This document shows, piece by piece, positions 10,258 to 19,303 of a stretch of DNA of 64,000 bases. The position numbers and the translations under genes are program-made. Source of the stretch: JAHZMA01 sp965205905 (GTDB lineage Bacteria; Pseudomonadota; Alphaproteobacteria; JABAAW01; JAHZMA01). Location: the NCBI GenBank assembly GCA_965205905.1, contig CBDBHZ010000001.1:245618-309617 (forward strand), in the 5' to 3' direction. Position 1 is the first letter of the stretch. The number at the start of each line of letters is the position of its first letter. The notes under the pieces are model-generated. The model saw nothing but the letters and a program-made list of their open reading frames with translations, was not told the DNA's origin and did not search any database.

Positions 10258-11276
10258 TATTTCTCGTTACTGATAGCGATAAATTGTTGCAAAATCGCAT
10301 TCGGCTTGCCCGATGCTATCACATCACGCGCCATTGCCACGCCTTGCTTCATATCGCTGACTCTATCGGCAATCCATAACGATGCGGCAACATTCATCAG
10401 CACCAAATCGGCACATTTGCTTGGCTTGCCCGTGATAATATCTTTCAGCATTGTGGCATTTTCTTCGGGCGTGCCACCAATTAATTCCGATGGGTCGCAT
10501 GTTTCAAAGCCAAAATCAGCAGGCTTCATGGTGGCTTCAATCAGCTGATGACCATCATAGCTAATGGTGAGAGTAGGGCATGATAGGCTTAATTCATCCA
10601 TGCGATTCTCGCCATGCACCACCATAAAACGCTGATAGCCATTATCGCGTAAAATTTCAGCATAAGGGCGAAGCAACCGTTTTTCAGATGTGCCAAGCAA
10701 GATTTTTTTCACCGAAGCGGGGTTGCAAATAGGACCTAAAAAATTAAAAATTGTGCGGATAGCCAGCGCCTTACGGGTGGGCATCACATTGCCAACGGCA
10801 GGGTGATAAAGTGGTGCAAACATAAAAGCGATACCGATTTCATCAAGCGATTTCTGCATGGTGGCAAAGTCAGCTTTGATGTTCACGCCCAACGCCATCA
10901 AGACATCGGACGCGCCCGATTTTGAACTTACCGACGTATTACCATGTTTGGCAACAGGCACGCCGCAAGCCGCTACAATCAACGCGGCAGTGGTGGAAAT
11001 ATTATAGCTATTCAGCCCATCGCCGCCCGTGCCAACAATATCCATTGCATTTTCAGGCGCGGTTAATTTACGCGCTTTACTGTGTAATATCTGCATACCA
11101 GCAGTGATTTCTGGCACTGTTTCGCCTTTTTGCGCTAACATTGCCAAAAAGCCTGCAATCACCGCTTCGGGCATCGCTTCTGAAATGTCGCCTGCGAGCA
11201 AAAGAGAAAACGCGTGGCTGGCATCGTCATATGATAAATCTCTGCCCTCAACCAATTGTTGTAAAATATGCTTCAT
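10257..11276 (-). CDS. trpD: Anthranilate phosphoribosyltransferase
   Basis: Joins anthranilate to PRPP in tryptophan synthesis. The 339-residue protein has the glycine-rich PRPP-binding loop DIVGTGGDGLNSYNIST, the KHGNTSVSSKSGASDVLMALG segment, and the conserved FNFLGPICNP region. It is first of the operon trpD-trpC-moaC-moeA. No trpE or trpG lies in the window, so the anthranilate synthase must be elsewhere. Upstream, 28 bases separate it from the hydrolase gene on the same strand. Confidence 0.97.
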   Translation of the reverse strand: MKHILQQLVEGRDLSYDDASHAFSLLLAGDISEAMPEAVIAGFLAMLAQKGETVPEITAGMQILHSKARKLTAPENAMDIVGTGGDGLNSYNISTTAALIVAACGVPVAKHGNTSVSSKSGASDVLMALGVNIKADFATMQKSLDEIGIAFMFAPLYHPAVGNVMPTRKALAIRTIFNFLGPICNPASVKKILLGTSEKRLLRPYAEILRDNGYQRFMVVHGENRMDELSLSCPTLTISYDGHQLIEATMKPADFGFETCDPSELIGGTPEENATMLKDIITGKPSKCADLVLMNVAASLWIADRVSDMKQGVAMARDVIASGKPNAILQQFIAISNEK

Positions 11277-11304
11277 GATTTATCCCCTTTTTTATCTTAT
11301 CGCT

Positions 11305-11949
11305 TTATTGTAGGGCAGGCGATAAACTCTCATGCACATAGCGGCACACAAGCTGGCGCACTTCTTCAATCTGATATTTATAGAAATGGTCAGCATCTTG
11401 TATCATTTGATAGTCAATCTTGATATTTTTCTGCGTGTTGAGTTTTTCTACCAATTCTGAGGTATCTTCAATCGGCACAATGCTATCTTGCGCGCCATGA
11501 ATAATCTGCCCCGATTTGGGACAAGGTGCAAGGAAGTTAAAATCGTGCATATTGCAAGGTGGCGAAATCGCGATAAAGCGTTGAATTTCAGGACGGCGCA
11601 TTAAAAGTTGCATGGCAATCCATGCCCCGAATGAATAGCCGCATACCCAAATCGGTTGACCGGGACTTTTGGATTGCAACCAATTCAGTGCAACCGCAGT
11701 ATCTGATAATTCGCCCTCGCCATTATCAAATTCGCCTTCAGAACGCCCAACACCGCGAAAATTAAAACGCATGCAGGAAATATTCATTTTGACGAAACTA
11801 TTATAAAGCGTGTAGATGAGTTTATTGCTCATTGTGCCGCCCATCAAAGGATGAGGGTGCATCAGTAAAATGGCAATATTATTGTGACTGCCGCCATAAT
11901 AACGCGCTTCAATGCGCCCAGACGGTCCGCTTAATGTTATCTCAGGCAT
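11305..11949 (-). CDS. Alpha/beta hydrolase (COG2945-type)
   Basis: A small cytoplasmic alpha/beta hydrolase of 214 residues. It has the HPHPLMGGTM segment, the FNFRGVGRSEG turn, the nucleophile elbow GYSFGA (Ser), an Asp in QDSIVP and a His in ADHFY. That completes a Ser-Asp-His triad in the right order. These features fit the COG2945 family of uncharacterised hydrolases; the substrate is unknown. It lies upstream of trpD on the same strand and may be co-transcribed. Confidence 0.85.
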   Translation of the reverse strand: MPEITLSGPSGRIEARYYGGSHNNIAILLMHPHPLMGGTMSNKLIYTLYNSFVKMNISCMRFNFRGVGRSEGEFDNGEGELSDTAVALNWLQSKSPGQPIWVCGYSFGAWIAMQLLMRRPEIQRFIAISPPCNMHDFNFLAPCPKSGQIIHGAQDSIVPIEDTSELVEKLNTQKNIKIDYQMIQDADHFYKYQIEEVRQLVCRYVHESLSPALQ

Positions 11950-12084
11950 TAACTCTCTCTTTTATATTTATTTTTAGTAGCCGTGAAGCTTTTTTTGCTT
12001 ATCTTACAATCATTGGCTTAAAATCATTGTTACGCGCAAAGTCAAAATAATTTGACAATAAACCACTTACTATTTCATGGTTTT

Positions 12085-12162
12085 TTGAAATAAGCGTAAC
12101 TTTATGATATGATAGATAAACAATATAGAAGTCTCATTGCTATATCACTATAGCGTTTTTTT
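12085..12162 (+). promoter_or_regulatory. Candidate cysE promoter with an early terminator-like hairpin
   Basis: TTGAAA (12085-12090) and TATGAT (12108-12113) are 17 bases apart, a good sigma-70 pair. About 20 bases after the expected start site, GCTATA (12139-12144) and TATAGC (12149-12154) form a short hairpin followed by G and seven T (12156-12162). This looks like a weak intrinsic terminator in the cysE leader, possibly an attenuator. No leader peptide was recognised. The pairing is seen; regulation is inferred. Confidence 0.4.
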
Positions 12163-12293
12163 GTTAAAATTTCAAGAAGAATCTTTATGGTAATCGTTAT
12201 TTTTTATCTGTTTTGAGTCAATTTAATGATTGCGTTTTGATGAAGCCTTTGCGATAATACACATATGACAATAGAGACTTTAAGGGGATAGAT

Positions 12294-12962
12294 ATGATTT
12301 CACAATTACGCGCTATTATTTCACGCGACCCTGCCGCCCGCAATTTTTTAGAAGTGCTGCTGCTTTACCCATCGGTGCATGTTATGTTTAGTCATAGAAT
12401 CGCGCATTTTTTGTGGCGGTTACGGTTAAAAATTCTGGCACGTTTTATCTCGCAAATTGGGCGCTGGGCAACGGGGATAGAAATCCACCCTGCGGCACAG
12501 ATTGGCACAGGCTTTTTTATTGACCATGGCATGGGTGTGGTGATTGGCGAGACTGCAATTATTGGTAATAATGTTACCCTATATCATGGCGTTACATTGG
12601 GGGGCGTATCGCCTTCGGTTGATGCCGATAGTCAACGCTATGTGAAGCGACACCCTACCTTATGTGATGGCGCGATTGTGGGTGCGGGCGCGCAAATTTT
12701 AGGTGCGGTAACCATTGGCGAGAATGTGAGAGTTGGCAGTGCCAGCGTTATCACCAAAGATGTGCCAGATAATTCGACAGTGGTGGGCAATCCCGGTCGT
12801 ATTTTGCGTAAAAAATGCCCCAAAGAATTTACCGCCTATGGCATGCCTGCTGATTTGCCAGATGTAAATGCCCGCATGTTGCAAGAATTGCAGGCGGAAA
12901 TTGATGATTTACACGCGCAAGTTAATCTGCTTAAACAAAATCAGAAGCAACATATTGCCTGA
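12294..12962 (+). CDS. cysE: Serine O-acetyltransferase
   Basis: Acetylates serine to O-acetylserine, the carbon acceptor for sulfide in cysteine synthesis. The 222-residue protein is the short bacterial CysE type. It has the left-handed beta-helix of hexapeptide repeats, the catalytic region HPAAQIGTGFFIDHGMGVVIGE, and the acetyl-CoA end segment GNPGRIL. A clear ribosome site (AAGGGGATAG) precedes the ATG. The C-terminus is a helical tail. Directly followed by two cysteine desulfurase genes, so cysteine making and sulfur extraction may be expressed together. Confidence 0.95.
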   Translation: MISQLRAIISRDPAARNFLEVLLLYPSVHVMFSHRIAHFLWRLRLKILARFISQIGRWATGIEIHPAAQIGTGFFIDHGMGVVIGETAIIGNNVTLYHGVTLGGVSPSVDADSQRYVKRHPTLCDGAIVGAGAQILGAVTIGENVRVGSASVITKDVPDNSTVVGNPGRILRKKCPKEFTAYGMPADLPDVNARMLQELQAEIDDLHAQVNLLKQNQKQHIA

Positions 12963-14097
12963 AGATTCAAAAATACCAAAAGATTCACAAACGATTGCGC
13001 GTTATTTTGATGCCAATGCCAATATGCCGCTATTGCCAGCATTGCACGCATTGGTGGTTGATTTGCTGAACAACTATGGCAATGCCAGTGCGCCTCATTA
13101 TCGTGGACAACAGATTCGCGGCATGATTGAACAAGCGCGGGCAATTATCACTGCTTCTTTTGGCAATCATTATCGCTTGGTTTTTACTTCTGGCGCGACT
13201 GAAGCGAATAATTTATTTCTGTATCAAGTGCCTAATGATGCTTGTATCATCATGCCACAAACCGAACACCCATCTTTATTGCAACCTGCCATCAAGCGGC
13301 ATTCAGATGCGCTGATGCTGCTGCCCGTCAATCACGATGGCACGGTTGATATGGCAGTGATGCAGGATTATTGTATGCAGGCAAAACAGCAAAATAAACC
13401 GATATTTTTAAGTGTGCAGGCGGCGCATTCCGAAACAGGTATTGTGCAGAATATCAAAGAAATTTTCACCCTTGCCAAACAATATGATGCCATCACCCAT
13501 TGCGATATGGTGCAGTGTTTGGGCAAATATCAGATGCCTGTTGATTGCCATGATGTGATTGATTATATCACCATATCTGCCCATAAGATTGGTGGTTTGC
13601 AAGGCGCAGGCGCTTTAATGTATAAGGATACGCAAAAGCCAACACCGATGTTGCTAGGTGGCACCCAAGAACAGCATTTGCGCGGTGGCACTGAAAATCT
13701 TATCGCGATTGCTTGTTTTGCCGAAGCGATAAAGAGCCTGAATGATGTTGCTGATATTGATGCCATGCTGATATTAAGGCAAAGGTTAGAGCAAGGGCTC
13801 ATCACCGCAGGTGCTGATATTGTCAGTTACGAAGCAAAGCGATTGCATAACACAGTCTTTGCGATTCACCCAGCTTTGCAGGCACAGCAAATTTTGATGC
13901 AGTTAGATTTGGCAGGCATTACCGCATCAAATGGCTCGGCATGTTCATCGGGTAAAGTCTCTGCCAATCAGGCATTGTTAGCGATGGGTTACGATGAAGC
14001 GCAAGCCACCCGTGCCGTGCGGTTTTCATTTGCCTATGATATGACGCATGCAGGCATTGATAAAGCGATTCAGGCATGGCAGGAATTAAGAATATGA
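12955..14097 (+). CDS. Cysteine desulfurase (NifS/IscS family), first of a tandem pair
   Basis: PLP enzyme that removes sulfur from cysteine as an enzyme-bound persulfide for Fe-S clusters or tRNA thiolation. The PLP lysine lies in TISAHKIGGLQGAGAL, the substrate-binding segment is TSGATEANN, and the persulfide cysteine is in NGSACSSGKVSANQ. The frame is open from 12868, but that start would overlap cysE by 95 bases. The TTG at 12955, overlapping the cysE stop, gives a normal length (380 residues) and is my preferred but uncertain start. It ends in an ATGA overlap with the second copy. Confidence 0.88.
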   Translation: MPEDSKIPKDSQTIARYFDANANMPLLPALHALVVDLLNNYGNASAPHYRGQQIRGMIEQARAIITASFGNHYRLVFTSGATEANNLFLYQVPNDACIIMPQTEHPSLLQPAIKRHSDALMLLPVNHDGTVDMAVMQDYCMQAKQQNKPIFLSVQAAHSETGIVQNIKEIFTLAKQYDAITHCDMVQCLGKYQMPVDCHDVIDYITISAHKIGGLQGAGALMYKDTQKPTPMLLGGTQEQHLRGGTENLIAIACFAEAIKSLNDVADIDAMLILRQRLEQGLITAGADIVSYEAKRLHNTVFAIHPALQAQQILMQLDLAGITASNGSACSSGKVSANQALLAMGYDEAQATRAVRFSFAYDMTHAGIDKAIQAWQELRI

Positions 14098-15266
14098 GGG
14101 CGATTTATCTGGATTATCATGCCACCACCCCGCTTGATTCAAGGGTGCGCGATGCGATGCTCTCATGGATGGGTGATGGTAATCATAACGGCAATTTCGG
14201 CAATGCCCATGCGCGCCATCAATTCGGAGGCAATGCCGCCAATGCGGTGGAACATGCCCGCGGGCAAATCGCCGATGCTCTGAATTGTTCGCGCCATTCC
14301 TTGCTCTTCACATCAGGCGCGACTGAGGCAGCAAATATCGGCTTGCAAGGGATTATACCGCATCTGAAAAAAGCGGGCGATATTGAACGCGTCAATATCA
14401 TCACATTGGCAGGCGAACATCCTGCGGTGTTAAAGACATTACAAGCAATGGAAAAAAATGGCGATTGCACGTTATTTTATGCCCCGATTGATGCTGATGG
14501 ACGGGTGCAGATGGACGCGCTGAAGAGTTTATTGACGCGTGAAAAAATCCACTTGGTTGCCATCATGCACAGCCATAACGAGATTGGCGTGGTGCAAGAT
14601 ATTGAGGCGATTGCCACATTAGCGCATGAATATGGCGCGTTAGTATTTTCGGATATGACGCAATCATTGGGCAAGATTCCGCTTGATATGAAGGCGATGA
14701 ATGTTGATATGGCGTGTTTTTCGGCGCATAAATTATATGGTCCGCAAGGGGTGGGTGCGCTTTATGCTAAGAATATGCGGTTGCTACAGCCTATCTATCA
14801 TGGCGGTGGGCAAGAACGCGATTTGCGCTCTGGCACATTGCCGATATTTTTGATTGTTGGTTTTGGTGAGGCGGTAATGTTGGCGCAACAATCATTGCCA
14901 GCGGAGATGCAACACATGCAAAAATTACGTGATGACTTACTACAAGGGCTCAAAAATCTGTTTCCTGATATGCACGTCAATGGCAGTATGGCGCATCGAT
15001 TGGCGGGTAATTTGCACCTTACATTTACGCAATTTAGCAATGAAAAATTGCGCGATGCCTTGCCCGAAATTCAGTTTTCGTCGGGGTCGGCATGTAGCGC
15101 AAGCGATGAGGCGAGCAGTAACATTATCAATGCACTGCATCAGGCGGCGAATATGAAAGAAGATAGCACCAAATTCGGCTATATGCGGCTTTCTATTGGG
15201 CGCATGACCAGCAAGGCGCAGATTGCTGATTGCCTTGCATTATTTGAGGAACGCCTCTTAAAATAG
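14094..15266 (+). CDS. Cysteine desulfurase (NifS/IscS family), second of a tandem pair
   Basis: A second PLP-dependent cysteine desulfurase, 390 residues from the ATG at 14094. It opens with the standard IYLDYHATTPLD. It has TSGATEAANIG, the PLP lysine in CFSAHKLYGPQGVGALY, the HGGGQERDLRSGT segment, and the persulfide cysteine in SSGSACSASDEASSN. The start overlaps the first copy's stop (ATGA), so they are co-translated. The two proteins differ considerably and are not a recent duplication. This arrangement is common in alphaproteobacteria next to suf genes, but no suf genes are seen here. Confidence 0.93.
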   Translation: MRAIYLDYHATTPLDSRVRDAMLSWMGDGNHNGNFGNAHARHQFGGNAANAVEHARGQIADALNCSRHSLLFTSGATEAANIGLQGIIPHLKKAGDIERVNIITLAGEHPAVLKTLQAMEKNGDCTLFYAPIDADGRVQMDALKSLLTREKIHLVAIMHSHNEIGVVQDIEAIATLAHEYGALVFSDMTQSLGKIPLDMKAMNVDMACFSAHKLYGPQGVGALYAKNMRLLQPIYHGGGQERDLRSGTLPIFLIVGFGEAVMLAQQSLPAEMQHMQKLRDDLLQGLKNLFPDMHVNGSMAHRLAGNLHLTFTQFSNEKLRDALPEIQFSSGSACSASDEASSNIINALHQAANMKEDSTKFGYMRLSIGRMTSKAQIADCLALFEERLLK

Positions 15267-15284
15267 CAACTGAAATAGGGCTTA

Positions 15285-16691
15285 TCATTTTATTACTTCT
15301 GTTTGCTTGAGGAGGTTAAGCATACGCTCACGAATCTTGTTGAAATCATCACGGGTATCGGCTTCGGCGCGCATGGTGAGATTGCTATTAACTTGATTGG
15401 CAAGAATGATATACCAACCTGTTTGTTGATTTACCATCAGATAATTTTCCTTTCGTATTATATCCGCTTCTGTTTTTTGTTGCAATATCTCAGTCATCGC
15501 ATCAAGATAGGTGAGAGGGGTGTTTTGCACGATATTAATATGCTCAATCGGGGAAATCACCGAATAGGGCATGGTATCAATTTTGGCACTGATGGGGTTG
15601 AATTTTTCGCAAATCTCCAGCATTTTGAAGGCAGCGAAAAACACATCATCACTGCTATAAAAATGCTGGTTTTCAAAATAATAATGCCCATCCATGCTTG
15701 CGCCCAGAATATAATCACCCGATAGCATTTTTTGATGCCACAACATCTGCCCGCCATTGAAATATTCAATAATAACGCCTTGATTGCTTAAATATTTGCC
15801 GATGGTTCTCGATGCGGTAATATCAAGCAATATCTTTTTTCCTTTTACCTCCGCCCCATCAGTTATATATTCTAGCATCACGGGCAAGATGCGGTCGGGG
15901 TCAATCACGCGCCCCTTATCATCAACCATACGCAAAACCTCATGGCTGCTATCAATGCCGAAACCGATAGTGGCTTGGCGTTCAAGCACGGATTTTTTTA
16001 GCATGGCATTCAGCGTATCATCGCCAACGGGCGTGATATGATGGTGCGTGCCGTTAAGTCCGTTAAGTGCAGGAAATATTTGCGGTAACACAATATTGGC
16101 AAGCGCGCTATTGCTACACCACAAGGCAGACAAATCAGCATCAGCATCAGATTTGGTGAGTGTTAGGCTGGTTAGCAACCGTTTGCTATAGGCGATATCG
16201 GCACTGCCCGCAATATAACTGCCGCCCTCAACGCTACGCCAATTACCCGTTAAGCCGATTTTAGGAATCCGTTTCAACTCATCGGCGGCAAACACCTTGC
16301 CATTCATTTTGATACGAAAGCCGTTATGCTGGGTGTTGCCGCCGCCGCCGCCAATCATAATCACAAGCCCTGCTTGCATCTCGTCATCAAGAAACCATAG
16401 CATGGCAGGGCAAGCGAGCCCCACATTCATCACTTTTATGCCAGCGGTTACCAAGCCACGCGCCAATTCTTTTTCCAGCACTTGCGATGATGGGCGACTA
16501 TCATAGCCGATAATCGCGCGAGTGGCGTTTTCGTGTTGGGCAATCGTGCCTAATATTTTGCCTAATATATAGGCATCTTCAAGACGCAATGTTTCACCAA
16601 CAATGCCTCTGATATGGTCATCATGAAACAAAGATTCATGAAAGCGGTGAGACGATGCTTTGTGCATGTGCAAAAACCTTTTTAATGCCAA
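15285..16691 (-). CDS. Phosphohexomutase-family protein with lost catalytic motifs (probable pseudoenzyme)
   Basis: Length (468 residues) and fold segments match the phosphomannomutase/phosphoglucomutase family: IRGIVGETL, IIGYDSRPSS, NGFRIKMNGKVF, and a late LGASMDGHYYF. The key motifs are altered. The phosphoserine loop, normally TGSHNPPDYNGF, reads GGGGGNTQHNGF, with five Gly from a GGC run at 16338-16352, so the catalytic Ser and His are gone. The metal-binding DGDGDR loop reads DSSHEV (from about residue 247). The sugar-binding GEMSGH is degraded. The frame is intact and the rest well conserved. It is probably not a working mutase; a binding or regulatory role is speculation. Confidence 0.75.
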   Translation of the reverse strand: MALKRFLHMHKASSHRFHESLFHDDHIRGIVGETLRLEDAYILGKILGTIAQHENATRAIIGYDSRPSSQVLEKELARGLVTAGIKVMNVGLACPAMLWFLDDEMQAGLVIMIGGGGGNTQHNGFRIKMNGKVFAADELKRIPKIGLTGNWRSVEGGSYIAGSADIAYSKRLLTSLTLTKSDADADLSALWCSNSALANIVLPQIFPALNGLNGTHHHITPVGDDTLNAMLKKSVLERQATIGFGIDSSHEVLRMVDDKGRVIDPDRILPVMLEYITDGAEVKGKKILLDITASRTIGKYLSNQGVIIEYFNGGQMLWHQKMLSGDYILGASMDGHYYFENQHFYSSDDVFFAAFKMLEICEKFNPISAKIDTMPYSVISPIEHINIVQNTPLTYLDAMTEILQQKTEADIIRKENYLMVNQQTGWYIILANQVNSNLTMRAEADTRDDFNKIRERMLNLLKQTEVIK

Positions 16692-17070
16692 CCCATTTTA
16701 TTATAGAGTCTTATATTATAGGGTTTTGATACAAAAAGCAATGCGTGATGTTGGGGGTATTAATGACAGCGGAGGGATTATCAAGGGGGTATGCGCAAGG
16801 GAGCGGGCTAATGCCTCGCGACCGATAAAGCGCGTCTCGGGTTCCCAACCTTTTTTGCCTTGCAAAAAAGTTGGGGTCCCGTCCGCACCCCCTTGATATA
16901 TAAACCGACTCCGCAAAGCCCCCCATATAATAATGCTCCCGATGAGAATAGGATTCAGCCTTACTGGCATCTCTACAATGATGGCATCGATAATGAAATA
17001 GAAACTGGCATCGAGTTCAAGTTTTAAGCAACGGACAGATAACACAAACCCATCAGTTTTCATTTTACTA
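16692..17070. repeat. Intergenic palindromic repeat cluster (R1)
   Basis: No gene seen. The core (about 16779-16897) starts with TATCAAGGGGGT and ends with the inverse ACCCCCTTGATA, with a nested hairpin around 16850-16877 (CAACCTTTTTTGCC facing GCAAAAAAGTTGG). It is followed at 16912-16934 by the tail GCAAAGCCCCCCATATAATA, which recurs near 49600 and 62130. Short open frames here are repeat sequence, not genes. Confidence 0.75.
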
Positions 17071-17100
17071 TTTACATAAATGCGTGTTTTATGTTATACA
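17071..17100 (+). promoter_or_regulatory. Candidate promoter of the Panacea pair
   Basis: TTTACA (17071-17076) and TATACA (17095-17100) are separated by 18 bases, about 105 bases before the ATG at 17205. Antitoxin genes often regulate themselves, but no clear operator palindrome was identified. Confidence 0.35.
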
Positions 17101-17204
17101 ATGTGCTTATAGAAAAATTACAGATGATTCGCCTAGCAGTTTAGAAAATCTTACTGATGTTATAGGTGAATAATTGTTAATTAGAAATAAAAGAGGTGTT
17201 TATT

Positions 17205-17705
17205 ATGAGTCATAGTGTTCTTGAAATTACGAATGAATTTATTAAGTTAGAAAAGCCAACTATGCGCCCCTCACAACTCAGACTACAGAAATTGTGTCAT
17301 ATCGCTAATGGGTGGAATTGGGCTATATTTGATGAAAGATTAATAACAGAAGATGCTGAAGCGTGGAAGAATGGTCCTGTTTTTAGAGAATTGTGGGATC
17401 ATATAAGGTTTTATGGGCATAATGATAAGTCTTATCTATTAACAGAACCTAATAGCCACAAGTCATATACAGCTAATCTTAATCATAATGAGCGTGCTGT
17501 TATCGATCACGTCTGGAAACGCTATAAAAATTTATCTGAGAGAGAGTTAACGAGTATTACCCATCAATCTGGCGCAGCTTGGGAAAAAGCTTATTTTGGA
17601 AGAGGTAGAAATTCTCCTTTAAGGAGTGAAGATATTAAAGAACATTTTGTAAAACTAGCTGAAGCTGGACGAGCGCAAGCGGAACGTAATGCAAAATCCG
17701 CCTAA
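17205..17705 (+). CDS. Panacea-domain (DUF4065) protein, candidate PanA antitoxin
   Basis: Small cytoplasmic protein (166 residues from ATG 17205, with AGAGG ribosome site 8 bases upstream). It has the Panacea/SocA-like pattern: LRLQKLCHIANGWNWA, then EDAEAWKNGPVFRELWDHIR, and a C-terminal ERELTSITHQSGAAWEKAY. Proteins of this family are known antitoxins (PanA) that pair with many unrelated toxins, including membrane-active ones. It overlaps the next gene by 17 bases, the typical layout of a toxin-antitoxin pair. Codon use is AT-richer than its neighbours, which fits acquisition. Confidence 0.85.
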   Translation: MSHSVLEITNEFIKLEKPTMRPSQLRLQKLCHIANGWNWAIFDERLITEDAEAWKNGPVFRELWDHIRFYGHNDKSYLLTEPNSHKSYTANLNHNERAVIDHVWKRYKNLSERELTSITHQSGAAWEKAYFGRGRNSPLRSEDIKEHFVKLAEAGRAQAERNAKSA

Positions 17706-18123
17706 TATAAGTGTTATTGATAATTCCCCCTCGCTGATAGATGATGGGAAAGATGTATCAAAAGAAGAAGATGTTGCTTCATATAAAGAACTTATTGAAA
17801 AACTTGGTCGCGAAAATTCTAATTTAAAAAAACTTGTTGAGGAACTTGGTAGCGAAAATTTTAATTTCGATGAAGAATTAAAACGAGAAGAGCTTTATAA
17901 CTTAGAATTATATAGAAAATTACGCGAAAAATATGCGAAGTATGTTTTTCGGTTTCTTGTTTTTTATTGTATTATTGTTTTTGCGTTAATTATTTTGCAT
18001 GGATTTAGTATTTGCAATTTTAAACTACACAGTAGCGTATTGGTAACAATAGCAGGTAGCACCGCGGTTTCTGCAATAGGGCTTGTTGGCATCGTTATCA
18101 CAGGGTTGTTTGATAAAAAATAA
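17689..18123 (+). CDS. Coiled-coil membrane protein, candidate toxin partner of the Panacea protein
   Basis: A 144-residue protein of unknown family. An N-terminal acidic coiled coil holds two near-copies of a Glu-Lys-Leu-Gly-x-Glu-Asn unit (residues about 35-65). It is followed by two membrane helices (about 86-105 and 113-138) and a short charged tail. The start overlaps the Panacea gene. By context it is the toxin of a two-gene system: PanA-paired toxins include small membrane-depolarising proteins. The function is inferred from position and topology only; it could instead be a harmless membrane protein. Confidence 0.65.
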   Translation: MQNPPNISVIDNSPSLIDDGKDVSKEEDVASYKELIEKLGRENSNLKKLVEELGSENFNFDEELKREELYNLELYRKLREKYAKYVFRFLVFYCIIVFALIILHGFSICNFKLHSSVLVTIAGSTAVSAIGLVGIVITGLFDKK

Positions 18124-18304
18124 CCCCCGCCTACGCGGGGCATTAATATCCGCTCACAATGGCAAAGCCATTGTTTCGCTTTATGGGGACGCGACTTTGC
18201 TGACGCAAAGACCCCCAACCCCCCCGCTGTGCTTAATATTGGCATCGAGAATACCTTAACAATCCCCCAATTCTAGCGCTTGCCCCTGCGGAGGCAGGGG
18301 GATA
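18124..18304. repeat. Intergenic repeat cluster (R2)
   Basis: Starts with the hairpin CCCCGCCTACGCGGGG (a G/C-rich inverted pair). It then carries a 40-bp module (18141-18180), containing CAATGGCAAAGCCATTG, that is identical at 41811-41850 after tRNA-Lys. A CGCTGTGCTTAATA unit shared with 23506 and 23541 follows, then a second hairpin, GCCCCTGCGGAGGCAGGGG. It sits between two convergent genes; no gene is seen. Confidence 0.8.
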
Positions 18305-19303
18305 TTAACCCCAAACCCCCACAATATCGCGGGTTTTTTGCATGATGGGGGTTGAGAGTGCGCCTGCTTTTTCAGCACCTTTTGCCAAGATTTTCATTAC
18401 CTCAGTCTCGTCATTGGCAAATTCATTCATTTTTTGGCTAATCGGCGCAAGATGCGCGATTAATTTATCTGCAAGGGCTGGTTTGAAATCAGAAAAATTC
18501 TTGCCCGCCCATTCATCAAGCACCGTTTGCAAAGTTTGCCCATCAAGGGCGGCATAAATCGCCAGTAAATTACGGGCTTCGGCGCGGTCTTTAAGCCCGT
18601 CTGCACTATCGGGCAAGGGCAGGGCATCAGTTTTGGCTTTCTTGATTTTTTGCGCGATGGTATCGGCATCATCTTTCAGCAAAATCCGCGTCATATCTGA
18701 TGGGTCAGATTTTGACATTTTGCTATTGCCATCACGTAGTGACATCACCCGTGTGGCGATATTTTGCAAACGCGCTTCTGGTAGTGGAAAAAATTCTTGT
18801 TCGTAATCATGATTAAATTTCTGGGCAATATCACGCGCCAATTCCAGATGCTGTAATTGGTCATCGCCTACTGGCACCAAATTAGCGTGATATACCAAAA
18901 TATCGGCCGCCATTAACACAGGATAAGTGTAAAGCCCAACCGACGCATTTTCCTTATGTTTGCCGGCTTTTTCCTTAAATTGCGTCATCCGATTCAGCCA
19001 GCCGATACGGGCAACGGTGGAAAAAATCCACGCAAGCTCGCTATGATGCGGATTGGCAGATTGCACAAATAACACCGATTTTTCAGCCGAAATCCCACAT
19101 GCTAGCAACGCAGAAGCCATATCTAGCACATTTGCGCGTAAGGTTGCGGGGGCTTGCCATTGCGTGATGGCGTGTAAATCCACCAAGCAGTAAATCGTTT
19201 CAATGCCATCTTGTTGCATCTTCGCCCAGTTGCGAATTGCGCCTAAATAATTGCCCAAATGCACATCGCCCGTTGGCTGAATGCCCGAAAATATTCTATC
19301 CAT
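18305..19303 (-). CDS. trpS: Tryptophan--tRNA ligase
   Basis: Charges tRNA-Trp (class I synthetase). The 332-residue protein opens with the family hallmark RIFSGIQPTGDVHLGNYLGA, containing the HIGH-type HLGN. It has the tryptophan-pocket segment YPVLMAADILVYHANLVPVGDDQLQHLELAR and an unaltered KMSKSDPSD loop. Its ATG overlaps the murJ stop by eight bases, so the pair is co-transcribed with murJ first. Confidence 0.98.
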   Translation of the reverse strand: MDRIFSGIQPTGDVHLGNYLGAIRNWAKMQQDGIETIYCLVDLHAITQWQAPATLRANVLDMASALLACGISAEKSVLFVQSANPHHSELAWIFSTVARIGWLNRMTQFKEKAGKHKENASVGLYTYPVLMAADILVYHANLVPVGDDQLQHLELARDIAQKFNHDYEQEFFPLPEARLQNIATRVMSLRDGNSKMSKSDPSDMTRILLKDDADTIAQKIKKAKTDALPLPDSADGLKDRAEARNLLAIYAALDGQTLQTVLDEWAGKNFSDFKPALADKLIAHLAPISQKMNEFANDETEVMKILAKGAEKAGALSTPIMQKTRDIVGVWG

